From Actinobacillus sp. (lineage in GTDB: Bacteria; Pseudomonadota; Gammaproteobacteria; Enterobacterales; Pasteurellaceae), in assembly GCA_020026075.1 (NCBI GenBank), contig JAHHQZ010000007.1, positions 1 to 63,439 on the forward strand: a stretch of DNA of 63,439 nt. The letters are read 5' to 3'. Of this stretch, positions 35,567 to 44,942 are shown one piece after another (position 1 is the first letter of the stretch; every line of letters starts with the position of its first letter). The notes under the pieces were generated by a model. That model did no database searches, had not been told where the DNA came from, and saw only the letters and a program-made list of their open reading frames with translations. A program made the position numbers and the translations under genes.

Positions 35567-36642
35567 TTTGGTTAAGCAGTTATTTACAGCAGTTTCATAG
35601 CAGTTTTGCGGTGTTTCAATATTTAACCGTGCGTTCAATTTTGGCGTTATTAACCGCCCTTTTGATCGCCCTTTGGATTGGCCCTACAGTGATTCGCCGT
35701 TTACAAATTTTAAAATTTGGACAAGAAGTGCGCACTAATGGCCCACAAAGCCATTTAAGCAAACAAGGCACGCCAACGATGGGCGGTGTGATGATTTTAT
35801 TTGCCGTAACACTCAGTACGTTGCTGTGGGCTAATTTAAGCAACCCTTATATTTGGGTGGCGTTGTTTGTGTTTTTAGGCTACGGCATGATTGGCTTTGT
35901 GGACGATTACCGTAAAGTGGTGCGCAAAAATACCGATGGTTTAGTGGCACGCTGGAAATATTTTTGGCTTTCTGTGGTGGCGCTGGTGGCGGTGTCATAT
36001 TTGTACTGGCTCGGTCACGACACGAATGCCACTCGCCTTGTGGTGCCGTTTTTCAAATCCATAATGCCGCAGTTGGGCATTTGGTACATTATTTTGGCGT
36101 ACTTCGTCATCGTGGGAACCAGTAACGCCGTGAACTTAACGGACGGCTTAGACGGCTTGGCGATTATGCCAACAGTGTTTGTGGCGGCGGCGTTTGCTTT
36201 GATTGCGTGGGCGACAGGCAACGTAGAATGGGCGAAATATTTGTACATTCCCTACATTAAATTTGACGCAGAATTAGTGATTTTCTGTACCGCCATTGTG
36301 GGCGCTGGTTTGGGTTTTTTATGGTTTAACACTTACCCTGCACAAGTGTTTATGGGCGATGTAGGGTCGCTTGCCTTAGGTGGTGCTTTGGGGATCGTAG
36401 CGGTTCTCGTGCGCCAAGAATTATTGCTCGTGATTATGGGCGGCGTGTTCGTGGTGGAAACGCTATCAGTGATTTTACAAGTGGGGTCGTACAAGTTACG
36501 CCGTAAACGCATTTTTAGAATGGCACCGATTCATCACCATTTTGAATTAAAAGGCTGGCCAGAAACCCGAGTGATTATTCGTTTTTGGATTTTATCCCTT
36601 GTGTTGGTATTGCTGGGTCTGGTTACGTTAAAACTACGTTAA
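35560..36642 (+). CDS. mraY: Phospho-MurNAc-pentapeptide translocase MraY
   Basis: MraY transfers phospho-MurNAc-pentapeptide to undecaprenyl phosphate, making lipid I in the inner membrane. Ten membrane segments are expected; catalytic motifs seen are FVDDYRKV, NLTDGLDGLA, MGDVGSLALGG and APIHHHFELKGWPE. The 360 residues equal E. coli MraY. Confidence 0.97.
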   Translation: MLVWLSSYLQQFHSSFAVFQYLTVRSILALLTALLIALWIGPTVIRRLQILKFGQEVRTNGPQSHLSKQGTPTMGGVMILFAVTLSTLLWANLSNPYIWVALFVFLGYGMIGFVDDYRKVVRKNTDGLVARWKYFWLSVVALVAVSYLYWLGHDTNATRLVVPFFKSIMPQLGIWYIILAYFVIVGTSNAVNLTDGLDGLAIMPTVFVAAAFALIAWATGNVEWAKYLYIPYIKFDAELVIFCTAIVGAGLGFLWFNTYPAQVFMGDVGSLALGGALGIVAVLVRQELLLVIMGGVFVVETLSVILQVGSYKLRRKRIFRMAPIHHHFELKGWPETRVIIRFWILSLVLVLLGLVTLKLR

Positions 36643-36656
36643 TTTAGGAAAAAACG

Positions 36657-38012
36657 ATGTCAATCAATCCGTTAAAAAATCAAAAAGTCTGCGTTGTGGG
36701 ATTGGGCAAAACAGGGCTTTCTTGCGTGGCGTTTTTGCAAAAACAAGGGGCGAACGTGCGTGTAATGGACACACGCACCCACGCGCCGAACCTTGAACAA
36801 TTACCAGAAAGAATCGAACGCCACACGGGTAGCCTGCGTGAAGATTGGTTGACTTGGGCGGATACCATCGTGGTAAGCCCAGGCCTTGATGTCAAAAATC
36901 CTGCATTTATTCCGGCCTTGCAAAAAGGCACGCCATTGATTGGTGATATTGAATTATTCTGCCAGTTTGCGGACAAACCCATTATCGCCATCACTGGCTC
37001 CAACGGCAAAAGCACCGTTACCACGTTGGTAACGGCAATGGCACGTGCAGCAGGCTTGCGTGTGGGAATGGGCGGTAATATTGGCATTCCAGCCTTATCC
37101 TTGCTGGATGAGGAAGCGGATTTGTATGTGCTGGAATTATCCAGTTTTCAGCTGGAAACCACATACAGCCTGCGTGCGGTGGCGGCGACCGTGTTAAACG
37201 TAAGCCCTGATCACTTAAACCGCTATGCGGATATGCAAGCCTACACGGACGCAAAATTACGCATTTATCACAATGCCCAAATGGCGGTGGTGAACGATCA
37301 AGATCCGCAAACCGAGCCAAAAAATAAGGTTGAACGTGAATTCACCTTTGGCGTGGGCGAAATGGCAGATTATGCGTTGCTTAAAAAAGCACAAGGCTGG
37401 GCGTTGCATTTGCCTGAAACAGGCGAGCTAATGACGACAGCAGAAATGGCATTAGTAGGACAACATAATGCGTTAAACGCCTTAGCAGCGGCGGCATTGT
37501 TAGATGGTTATGCGCTCACACAAGGCAGTCTTTTCCCACGTAAGGCGTTGCGTGAAACGTTGCGCACTTTTACTGGCTTGGATCACCGTTTCCAATTGGT
37601 GGGCGAATGGCAAGGCGTGCGTTGGATTAACGATTCCAAAGCCACGAACGTGGGCAGTACGCTAGCGGCGTTGCAGGGTTTGCACTGTACTGGCACGTTG
37701 CATTTGCTGTTAGGCGGTGATGCCAAAGGGGCGGACGTGAGCGAACTTTCGCCTTATTTGCAAAATCCAGCGCTGAAAGCCTATTGCTTTGGCAAGGACG
37801 GTGCGTTGTTTGCAGCGTTGACTGATAATGCCGTGCTGGTGGAAACAATGACGCAAGCGGTGCAGGCAATTTTACCAAACTTGCAAGCAGGCGACTGGGT
37901 GTTACTTTCGCCAGCTTGTGCGAGTTTGGATCAGTTTAGCTGTTTTGAAGCACGTGGCGATGCTTTTGCAAATCTCGCACGGCAGGCTGGAACTAAAATT
38001 TTAGAAGAATGA
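36657..38012 (+). CDS. murD: UDP-MurNAc-L-alanine:D-glutamate ligase MurD
   Basis: MurD adds D-glutamate to UDP-MurNAc-L-Ala. It shows the Rossmann start KVCVVGLGKTGLS, ATP loop ITGSNGKSTVTTLV, NVSPDHLNRYADMQAY and WINDSKATNVGSTLAAL. It has 451 residues (E. coli 438). The stop overlaps the ftsW start by 4 bases (ATGA). A partial repeat (ATTCCGGCCTTGC, near 36911) lies inside. Confidence 0.96.
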   Translation: MSINPLKNQKVCVVGLGKTGLSCVAFLQKQGANVRVMDTRTHAPNLEQLPERIERHTGSLREDWLTWADTIVVSPGLDVKNPAFIPALQKGTPLIGDIELFCQFADKPIIAITGSNGKSTVTTLVTAMARAAGLRVGMGGNIGIPALSLLDEEADLYVLELSSFQLETTYSLRAVAATVLNVSPDHLNRYADMQAYTDAKLRIYHNAQMAVVNDQDPQTEPKNKVEREFTFGVGEMADYALLKKAQGWALHLPETGELMTTAEMALVGQHNALNALAAAALLDGYALTQGSLFPRKALRETLRTFTGLDHRFQLVGEWQGVRWINDSKATNVGSTLAALQGLHCTGTLHLLLGGDAKGADVSELSPYLQNPALKAYCFGKDGALFAALTDNAVLVETMTQAVQAILPNLQAGDWVLLSPACASLDQFSCFEARGDAFANLARQAGTKILEE

Positions 38013-39187
38013 ACAAAATGAACTTCAAGACACTGTGGCAAAAAAACGTGAAAAATTCCGACCTAGCCTCTGTGGCGGTTTATGACAAAACCTTGCTCGG
38101 CATTTTTCTCGCCTTGCTCGCCATTGGTTGGGTGATGGTGTTTAGTGCATCCGTAGGCGTGAACCCGCACAATCCGTATTTTTATGTGATACGTAATAGC
38201 GGCAATATACTGGTAGCACTAGTAGCGTTTGGGCTGACGTTGAGTTTGCCGTTGAAATTATGGAACGATAATCTGCGCTATTGGCTGTTTTGGGGAACGT
38301 TAGTTTTACTCGCCTTAGTGTATTTTACAGGGCATTCAGCCAAGGGGGCAGCACGTTGGATTGATTTAGGGGTAATTCGTTTTCAGCCAGCAGAATTGGC
38401 GAAACTGTCCGTTGTGCTATTCGTTGCCAGTTATATTGAACGAAATATCGATATTGTTCGCTCCAATATACTGAATATTCTGCGACCAATGCTTATAATT
38501 AGCGGTTTTCTGCTGGCTATCTATCTTGAACGCGATACGGGTACATTAGTGCTATTGTGCGGGCTAATTATTGTTATGCTTTTGTTGGCTGGTGCGAGAC
38601 TTTCTGGGCTAGCGATTTTGTTTGCAATCGCTGTGGTTTTAGTGAGTTTGATGATAACTCACGGTGCTCATTATCGAATGGCACGGTTAACTAATTTCTG
38701 GGATCCTTGTGCGAGTTTGGACGTTTTCCGTGGCAATGGCTACCAGCAATGTACCTCTTTAATGGCCACTAGCCGTGGTGAATTTTTCGGCGTTGGTTTA
38801 GGTAACAGCCTACAAAAATTAAGTAAGTTGCCCGAAGTGCAAACCGACTATGTGATGGCGATTTGGGGTGAAGAATTTGGGCTTCTGGGCTGGTTCGTGG
38901 TGCTGGCGTTATTTGCTTTGCTCATTTGGAAAGCAATGCGTATTGGCTATAACGCATTACAAGAACAACAAAATTTTAGCGGCTTTGTGGCACTGGGTAT
39001 CGGTATTTGGTTTTTTGGTCAAATGGTGATTAACGTTGGTGGCGTGTTGGCGTTGCTTCCGTCCAAAGGTTTTACCTTACCTTTTATCAGCTATGGTGGA
39101 TCCAGTATTTTAGTCAGTGCGGTGGCACTGGGGCTTTTAATGCGGATTGATTACGAAACACGCCTTATTGAGCGTGGTGAAAACTAA
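38009..39187 (+). CDS. ftsW: Septal peptidoglycan glycosyltransferase FtsW
   Basis: FtsW is the SEDS-family glycan polymerase of the divisome, with ten membrane segments. Typical segments are GWVMVFSASVG, GAARWIDLGVIRFQPAELAKLS, LSKLPEVQTDYVMAIWGEEFG and FTLPFISYGGSSILVSAVALG. It has 392 residues. A repeat copy near 38043-38070 encodes KNSDLASVAV in the cytoplasmic N-terminus, where change is likely tolerated. Confidence 0.96.
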   Translation: MNKMNFKTLWQKNVKNSDLASVAVYDKTLLGIFLALLAIGWVMVFSASVGVNPHNPYFYVIRNSGNILVALVAFGLTLSLPLKLWNDNLRYWLFWGTLVLLALVYFTGHSAKGAARWIDLGVIRFQPAELAKLSVVLFVASYIERNIDIVRSNILNILRPMLIISGFLLAIYLERDTGTLVLLCGLIIVMLLLAGARLSGLAILFAIAVVLVSLMITHGAHYRMARLTNFWDPCASLDVFRGNGYQQCTSLMATSRGEFFGVGLGNSLQKLSKLPEVQTDYVMAIWGEEFGLLGWFVVLALFALLIWKAMRIGYNALQEQQNFSGFVALGIGIWFFGQMVINVGGVLALLPSKGFTLPFISYGGSSILVSAVALGLLMRIDYETRLIERGEN

Positions 39188-39202
39188 GCACAGGAGTGCA
39201 AA

Positions 39203-40306
39203 ATGACGAATAAACCCACTTTATTAGTAATGGCAGGCGGCACTGGCGGGCATATTTTCCCAGCCCTTGCAGTGGCACAATTATTACAACAGCAAGGCTG
39301 GAACATTGAGTGGTTAGGCACGGCGGATCGAATGGAGGCTAAGCTCGTGCCACAATATGGGATTTTGTTGCATACCATTCAAATTTCAGGTTTGCGAGGC
39401 AAAGGTATCAAAGCGTTGCTCAAAGCCCCTTTTGCCATTTTACGAGCGGTGTCGCAGGCAAGGAAAATCATTCAAACGGTGAAACCTAACGCCGTATTGG
39501 GAATGGGCGGCTATGTGTCAGGACCGGGTGGCATTGCTGCAAAATTATGCGGTGTGCCGATTGTGTTACACGAGCAAAACGCCGTTGCAGGGCTAACCAA
39601 TGCGTGGCTGGCGAAAGTGGCACAAAAAGTTTTGCAAGCTTTCCCAACCGCCTTTGGTAAAAATAAAGCCCCTGTTGTGGGCAACCCTGTGCGAGCGGAT
39701 TTTTTTACTCAGCCTACACCAAAACAGCGTTTCAAACAGCGCCGTTCTTATGTGGGCGACAAGCTTTGCGTGCTGGTGGCTGGTGGCAGTCAAGGGGCAA
39801 AAATTTTAAATGAAGTGGTGCCAGCGTGGTTTGCTCAGGCTAAGCCCAATGTGATTATCCGTCATCAGGCTGGCGCGAATAATGCGGAAAAAGTACAGGC
39901 ATTGTACGACAGTGCCAGCGCAGGCGAGGCGGTGAGCGTTACGGAATTTATTGACGATATGGCGAACGCTTACGCTTGGGCAGATGTGGTGATTTGCCGT
40001 TCAGGGGCGTTGACCGTGTGCGAACTTGCTGCTGTGGGCAGCGCCGCAATTTTTGTGCCGTTTCCGCACAAAGATGAGCAGCAGCGTTTAAACGGCGAAT
40101 ACTTAGCCAATGCTGGGGCGGCGGAAATCATCAATCAGCGTGATTTTAATGCGGAAAAATTAGCACAAATTTTTGCAAAATATTCCGACGTAGACTTTTT
40201 ACATATGGGCGAGAAAGCCCAGCAACTCGCCAGCCCAAACAGTGCGGAAATTGTCGCACAGGCAGTTATCGATGTGGCGAAAACTCAAGCAAAGGATAAA
40301 CAATAA
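39203..40306 (+). CDS. murG: Lipid II synthase MurG
   Basis: MurG adds GlcNAc from UDP-GlcNAc to lipid I at the inner face of the membrane. The glycine-rich donor loops MAGGTGGHIFPALAVA and AGGSQGAKILNEVVP and the segment VICRSGALTVCELAAVG are diagnostic. It has 367 residues (E. coli 355). A repeat copy at 40166-40194 encodes FAKYSDVDF. Confidence 0.96.
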   Translation: MTNKPTLLVMAGGTGGHIFPALAVAQLLQQQGWNIEWLGTADRMEAKLVPQYGILLHTIQISGLRGKGIKALLKAPFAILRAVSQARKIIQTVKPNAVLGMGGYVSGPGGIAAKLCGVPIVLHEQNAVAGLTNAWLAKVAQKVLQAFPTAFGKNKAPVVGNPVRADFFTQPTPKQRFKQRRSYVGDKLCVLVAGGSQGAKILNEVVPAWFAQAKPNVIIRHQAGANNAEKVQALYDSASAGEAVSVTEFIDDMANAYAWADVVICRSGALTVCELAAVGSAAIFVPFPHKDEQQRLNGEYLANAGAAEIINQRDFNAEKLAQIFAKYSDVDFLHMGEKAQQLASPNSAEIVAQAVIDVAKTQAKDKQ

Positions 40307-40307
40307 T

Positions 40308-41753
40308 ATGCAAGCAGGAAAAGGACAAAACCGAGTCGTGCCGTCAATGCGCCGTATTAAACACATTCATTTTGTGGGCATAGGCGGCGCAGGAATGGGC
40401 GGCATTGCCGAAGTGTTGCTCAATGAAGGCTATTTGATTAGCGGTTCTGATTTAAACGACAGCGCCACGACGCAACATCTTGCCAAGAAAGGGGCGCTTA
40501 TCACCTTTGAACACAAGGCAGAAAACGTTGAGAATGCCGATGTGGTAGTGATTTCCAGTGCCATTAAAGCGGATAACGTAGAAGTTGTGAGCGCACGTGA
40601 ACGACAAATTCCTGTCATTCAGCGTGCGCAAATGTTGGCGGAATTAATGCGTTTTCGTCACGGCATCGCCGTTGCTGGCACACACGGTAAAACCACTACA
40701 ACTGCAATGCTTTCCACTATTTATGCCGTGGCGGGTTTGGATCCCACTTTCGTAAACGGTGGTTTGGTGAAATCCTTAGGGGCGAATGCTTATCTCGGCA
40801 AAAGCCGTTATTTCATCGCTGAAGCAGATGAAAGTGATGCCTCATTTTTGCACTTGCAGCCGATGGTATCAGTAGTGACCAACATTGAACCAGACCATAT
40901 GGATACTTATCACGGCGATTTTGCGGAAATGAAACAAACTTACGTGAACTTTCTGCACAATTTACCGTTTTATGGCTTAGCTGTGCTGTGTGCGGACGAT
41001 AGCGAATTAATGGGCTTGCGTGAGCAAATTGGGCGACCGATTGTCACTTACGGCTTTTCGGATACGGTAGATTATCGCATTACCGACTACCGCCAAGTGC
41101 GCTCGCAAGGTCATTACAACGTACATTTGCCGAGTGGTGAAACGCTTAGTGTGGTGTTAAATGTACCTGGCCAGCACAATGCGTTAAACGCTACCGCAGC
41201 GTTGGCAGTGGCGTACGAAGAAGGCTTGCCAATGGCGAAAGTATTGGAGGCGTTAGCGAAGTTTCAAGGGGCGGGACGGCGTTTTGATGCACTCGGCGAA
41301 TTTGCTTTGCCTACCAAAGACAAAACCGCACGCCACATAATGTTGGTAGACGATTACGGTCATCACCCAACGGAAGTGGGCGTAACCATTCAGGCAGCTC
41401 GTCAAGGCTGGGCGGAAAAGCGTGTGGTGATGATTTTCCAGCCGCATCGTTACAGCCGTACGAGAGATTTATTTGATGATTTCGTGCGCGTGCTGTCGAA
41501 TGTTGATGTACTGATAATGCTCGATGTGTATTCCGCAGGTGAAAGCCCAATCGCAGGGGCGGACAGTCGCAGTTTGTGCCGTTCGATTCGCAATTTGGGC
41601 AAAGTGGATCCGATTTTGTTAAGCGATAAAGCGGATCTCGTGCCGACATTAGAACAAATTTTGCAAGACGGCGATTTAGTGCTGGCACAAGGTGCTGGGG
41701 ACGTGAGCAAACTTTCTCGTGCATTGGCAAATTACTGGCAAAAAGTAAAATAA
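40308..41753 (+). CDS. murC: UDP-MurNAc:L-alanine ligase MurC
   Basis: MurC attaches L-alanine to UDP-MurNAc, the first stem-peptide step. The family start RIKHIHFVGIGGAGMGGIAEVLLN, the ATP loop VAGTHGKTTTTAMLS and DDYGHHPTEV are clear. The ATG at 40308, one base after the murG stop, gives 481 residues, close to E. coli 491; a start inside murG is rejected. Confidence 0.96.
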   Translation: MQAGKGQNRVVPSMRRIKHIHFVGIGGAGMGGIAEVLLNEGYLISGSDLNDSATTQHLAKKGALITFEHKAENVENADVVVISSAIKADNVEVVSARERQIPVIQRAQMLAELMRFRHGIAVAGTHGKTTTTAMLSTIYAVAGLDPTFVNGGLVKSLGANAYLGKSRYFIAEADESDASFLHLQPMVSVVTNIEPDHMDTYHGDFAEMKQTYVNFLHNLPFYGLAVLCADDSELMGLREQIGRPIVTYGFSDTVDYRITDYRQVRSQGHYNVHLPSGETLSVVLNVPGQHNALNATAALAVAYEEGLPMAKVLEALAKFQGAGRRFDALGEFALPTKDKTARHIMLVDDYGHHPTEVGVTIQAARQGWAEKRVVMIFQPHRYSRTRDLFDDFVRVLSNVDVLIMLDVYSAGESPIAGADSRSLCRSIRNLGKVDPILLSDKADLVPTLEQILQDGDLVLAQGAGDVSKLSRALANYWQKVK

Positions 41754-41757
41754 TTCA

Positions 41758-41800
41758 AAGGTCGGAATTTTTGACAAAATTTTGCTAAAAATTCCGGCCG
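41758..41800. terminator. Inverted repeat pair between murC and ddl
   Basis: AAGGTCGGAATTTTTGACAA, then TTTTGC, then inverted AAAAATTCCGGCC. It is a near-perfect pair of the dispersed repeat, located within the dcw cluster, so it may attenuate rather than end transcription. Confidence 0.6.
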
Positions 41801-41821
41801 AGTGAAAAAGGACAATAAAAA

Positions 41822-42760
41822 ATGAAACCATTAAAACAACAAAAAATTGCCGTGCTAATGGGCGGTTCATCGCAGGAACGTGCGGTTTCTTTGCAATCAG
41901 GGGCAGCGGTTTTGCAGGCGTTGCAAAGTCAAGGGTTTAACGCCGTAGCGGTAGATCCGAGCGAATTTCCTGTAGCGGAATTAAAAACGCAGGGCTTTGA
42001 GCGTGCCTTTAATATTTTGCACGGTCGTGGCGGCGAGGACGGCGTAATGCAAGGCTTGCTGGAAAGTTTGGGCATTCCGTACACAGGCTGCGGCGTGTTA
42101 GCGTCAGCGTTAAGTATGGATAAAATGCGTACCAAATTGCTGTGGCAAGCGTGCGGTTTGCCAGTGGCGAAAATGGCAGTGGTGCAGCGTGCGGCGTTGT
42201 TTGGTTCAGGTGAACCACAATTAGATTGCGAACAAATCGTGCGAGATTTAGGCTTACCGTTGATGGTAAAACCGTCACTGGAAGGATCCAGCGTAGGCTT
42301 AACCAAAGTCAACGGTGTGGACGAGTTATTGCCAGCGGTGTTAAACGCAATGCAGTTTGACGACACGGTATTAGTGGAAGAATGGCTCGCTGGGCAAGAA
42401 TTTACCGTACCGATTTTAGGCGAAGAAGTACTGCCTGCGGTGCGCATTCAGCCTGCCAATGAATTTTATGATTATGATGCTAAATATTTATCAGACGACA
42501 CGCAATATTTCTGCCCAGCAGGTTTAAGTGATGACAAAGAACAGGAAATCCGCACGCTGGCAAAACGTGCCTTTGACGTGCTAGGTTGCAACGGCTGGAC
42601 TCGCATTGATGTAATGACCAACGCACAAGGCGAGTTTCGTCTTGTAGAGGCCAATACTTGCCCTGGAATGACGAGCCACAGCCTGTTTCCAATGTCGGCT
42701 CGCCAGCAAGGGTACAGTTTTGAGCAACTTGTGGTGAAAATCTTGGAGTTAAGCCTTTAA
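41822..42760 (+). CDS. ddl: D-alanine-D-alanine ligase Ddl
   Basis: This ATP-grasp ligase makes the D-Ala-D-Ala dipeptide used by MurF. IAVLMGGSSQERAVSLQSG, LHGRGGEDGVMQGLLESLGIPYTG, MVKPSLEGSSVGLTKV and VEANTCPGMTSHSLFP are family motifs. It has 312 residues (E. coli DdlB 306), and its position makes it the DdlB type. Its stop shares one base with the ftsQ start (TAATG). Confidence 0.96.
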   Translation: MKPLKQQKIAVLMGGSSQERAVSLQSGAAVLQALQSQGFNAVAVDPSEFPVAELKTQGFERAFNILHGRGGEDGVMQGLLESLGIPYTGCGVLASALSMDKMRTKLLWQACGLPVAKMAVVQRAALFGSGEPQLDCEQIVRDLGLPLMVKPSLEGSSVGLTKVNGVDELLPAVLNAMQFDDTVLVEEWLAGQEFTVPILGEEVLPAVRIQPANEFYDYDAKYLSDDTQYFCPAGLSDDKEQEIRTLAKRAFDVLGCNGWTRIDVMTNAQGEFRLVEANTCPGMTSHSLFPMSARQQGYSFEQLVVKILELSL

Positions 42761-43548
42761 TGAGCATCTTGCAACGGTTGTGGCAAAAACGCCCAACGGT
42801 TAAATTACGCACGATTATGTGGGTCAGTTTGGTGTTGGCGGTGATTGTCATTCCGCCACTTTTGCCTGTGAATCAGTGGCTGGTGAGCCTTTCGCCACAG
42901 CCGTTGCACATTGAGCATATTTCAGGGGATCCACTGTTTACACGGCAGGAAGATATTCAAGAAGAGCTACAAAAAATGCCAGTGAAAAGTTTTTTTGAGC
43001 AGGATATGCAGGCGCTGGCGGATCAAGTGCGTAATAAAAAGTGGATCAAAGCGGTCGTTGTGCGAAAAACGTGGCCCAATAAATTGTATTTTTGGATTCA
43101 AGATCACCATCCCATTGCGACCTTTGTGAGCAATGATGATCCGAACAATGAACAGTTTTTATCACAAACAGGCGTGATTTTCCCCTTACCTTCAAATAAA
43201 ATTGCACGAGAAAATTTACCGCATTTTCAAGGGGATGACGAACAAATTCCACGCCTACTCGCCACTTGGCAGTCAATGGATAAAATGCTCGCCAGTGTCG
43301 ATTTAAAACTGGATAAATTAACGTTAAGCAACAACGGTGCATTACAGCTCCGTTTGAAAAAAGGTCTGATTTTGAAATTAGGTCAGCGGGATTGGCAAGG
43401 GAAATTAAAACGTTTTATGCGTGCTTATTCACAAATTAACGTGCCAGCAGACCAGCACATTGCATACATTGACTTGCGCTATCCGCAAGGATTTGCAGTC
43501 AAATTTTTGCCAAATATTCCAGCGTACCAATCGAACTCAAAAAACTAG
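42760..43548 (+). CDS. ftsQ: Cell division protein FtsQ
   Basis: FtsQ is a bitopic protein linking early and late divisome proteins. The basic N-terminus is followed by one transmembrane segment (about residues 22-42), a POTRA domain (LHIEHISGDPLFTRQEDIQEEL) and the FtsQ beta domain (WIKAVVVRKTWPNKLYFWIQDHHPIA, YIDLRYPQGFAVKF). It has 262 residues. A repeat copy (43505-43530) encodes its C-terminal FLPNIPAYQS. Confidence 0.93.
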   Translation: MSILQRLWQKRPTVKLRTIMWVSLVLAVIVIPPLLPVNQWLVSLSPQPLHIEHISGDPLFTRQEDIQEELQKMPVKSFFEQDMQALADQVRNKKWIKAVVVRKTWPNKLYFWIQDHHPIATFVSNDDPNNEQFLSQTGVIFPLPSNKIARENLPHFQGDDEQIPRLLATWQSMDKMLASVDLKLDKLTLSNNGALQLRLKKGLILKLGQRDWQGKLKRFMRAYSQINVPADQHIAYIDLRYPQGFAVKFLPNIPAYQSNSKN

Positions 43549-43560
43549 GGAAGGGATAAA

Positions 43561-44847
43561 ATGAAAAGAGAAGATGATGCGATCGCCGCCTTAGATGTCG
43601 GCACCTCAAAAGTGACCGCTATCATTGGTGATGTATTTGCCGATGGTAGCGTACAAGTGTACAGTGCTGCCTCTCGCCCTACCCGTGGGTTAAACCACAA
43701 GGGTGAAATTACCAATTTAGCGGAAATTAGCGACACGATTCAAAAAGTATTAGACGATGTCGCACGAGATGCCGATTGCGAAATTCGTAGCGTTCACGTT
43801 GGCATTTCTGGGGCGCACATTCACGCAATCAATGAAAAAGGCACCGTATTAGTGAGTAGTAATGGTGTCACAGAGCAGAATATTAATGATGCCTGCGAAA
43901 ACGCCCGTCACGTAAAATTACCGCCAGAGCTTTGTGCTTTGCAAGCGGTTAAACAAACGTTCAAAGTGGATGACCAAAAAGATATTGCTGACCCATTAGG
44001 TTTAAAAGGTGTGCGTTTAACCTCTTATATGCATTTAATTTCTTGCCAGAAAAATGCTTATGCCAATTTAAAAAAAGCCGCAGAAAGCTGCAAAAATATT
44101 AAAGGTGCGACGATTAAAGCGGAAAGTTTTTGTTATAGCGGTTTTGCTTCTGCCGAAGGGGTATTAACGGATGATGAAAAACAGTTGGGTGTTTGTTTAG
44201 TCGATTTTGGTGCGGGAAATTTAGATATTACGATTTATTTAAATAGCAAACTTTATTTAAGTAAAACCATAAACTATGCAGGCAATAATGTGACACTGGA
44301 TATTTGTGAATGGGCAAGAACGCCATTTTCAGAAGCAGAACAAGCGAAAATTCACCACGGCAGTGCCATTTGGGAAGAGAATTTAACGGATACGATTGAA
44401 TTAAGCACCACGGTCCCAGGTCAATGTCAAACGCATTATTTATCTGAATTACAATATGTAACTACTGCTCGTTATCACCAATTATTAAATGAAGTAAAAA
44501 AAGTGATAACAGAATTACAAACAGATTTATCGGAGGCCGGAATATTTGCCAATAAATTATTAGGCGGCATCGTCTTAACGGGCGGCAGTACGCATATAAA
44601 CGGTTTCTTAAAATGTGCGGAAATGGTCTTTGGCAAAGGTAAAGTGCGTATTGGTTATCCACAGCATATTACAGGTATTACCGATAAAGTATCATCACCA
44701 AGTTATGCCACGGTGATTGGATTAGTTCGTGCACAATTAAACAAAGGCGAAACACATTTAAGTTTTGATGATAATGAACAAACTTTTTTTAATAAACTCG
44801 ATAAAAAATGGAAAAAAATTAAGGATTGGGGTAAACGTACATTTTGA
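43561..44847 (+). CDS. ftsA: Cell division protein FtsA
   Basis: FtsA is an actin-like protein that anchors FtsZ to the membrane. It has IAALDVGTSKVTAIIG (phosphate 1), LVDFGAGNLDITIY (phosphate 2), GGIVLTGGSTHINGF (adenosine) and a C-terminal amphipathic helix (KLDKKWKKIKDWGKRTF). Compared with the E. coli motif DIGGGTMD, the second phosphate loop reads DFGAGNLD. The middle and 3' part (from about 43990) is more A/T-rich than its neighbours. It has 428 residues. A partial repeat copy lies near 44533. Confidence 0.93.
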   Translation: MKREDDAIAALDVGTSKVTAIIGDVFADGSVQVYSAASRPTRGLNHKGEITNLAEISDTIQKVLDDVARDADCEIRSVHVGISGAHIHAINEKGTVLVSSNGVTEQNINDACENARHVKLPPELCALQAVKQTFKVDDQKDIADPLGLKGVRLTSYMHLISCQKNAYANLKKAAESCKNIKGATIKAESFCYSGFASAEGVLTDDEKQLGVCLVDFGAGNLDITIYLNSKLYLSKTINYAGNNVTLDICEWARTPFSEAEQAKIHHGSAIWEENLTDTIELSTTVPGQCQTHYLSELQYVTTARYHQLLNEVKKVITELQTDLSEAGIFANKLLGGIVLTGGSTHINGFLKCAEMVFGKGKVRIGYPQHITGITDKVSSPSYATVIGLVRAQLNKGETHLSFDDNEQTFFNKLDKKWKKIKDWGKRTF

Positions 44848-44942
44848 AAATTTGTAGTTTTCGTCTACAATAGGAAGAATTTTTATATCCACTCTTTTAG
44901 TTAAATTTGCTGAAAAAGAAACGGCAAATACGGAGAATAACA

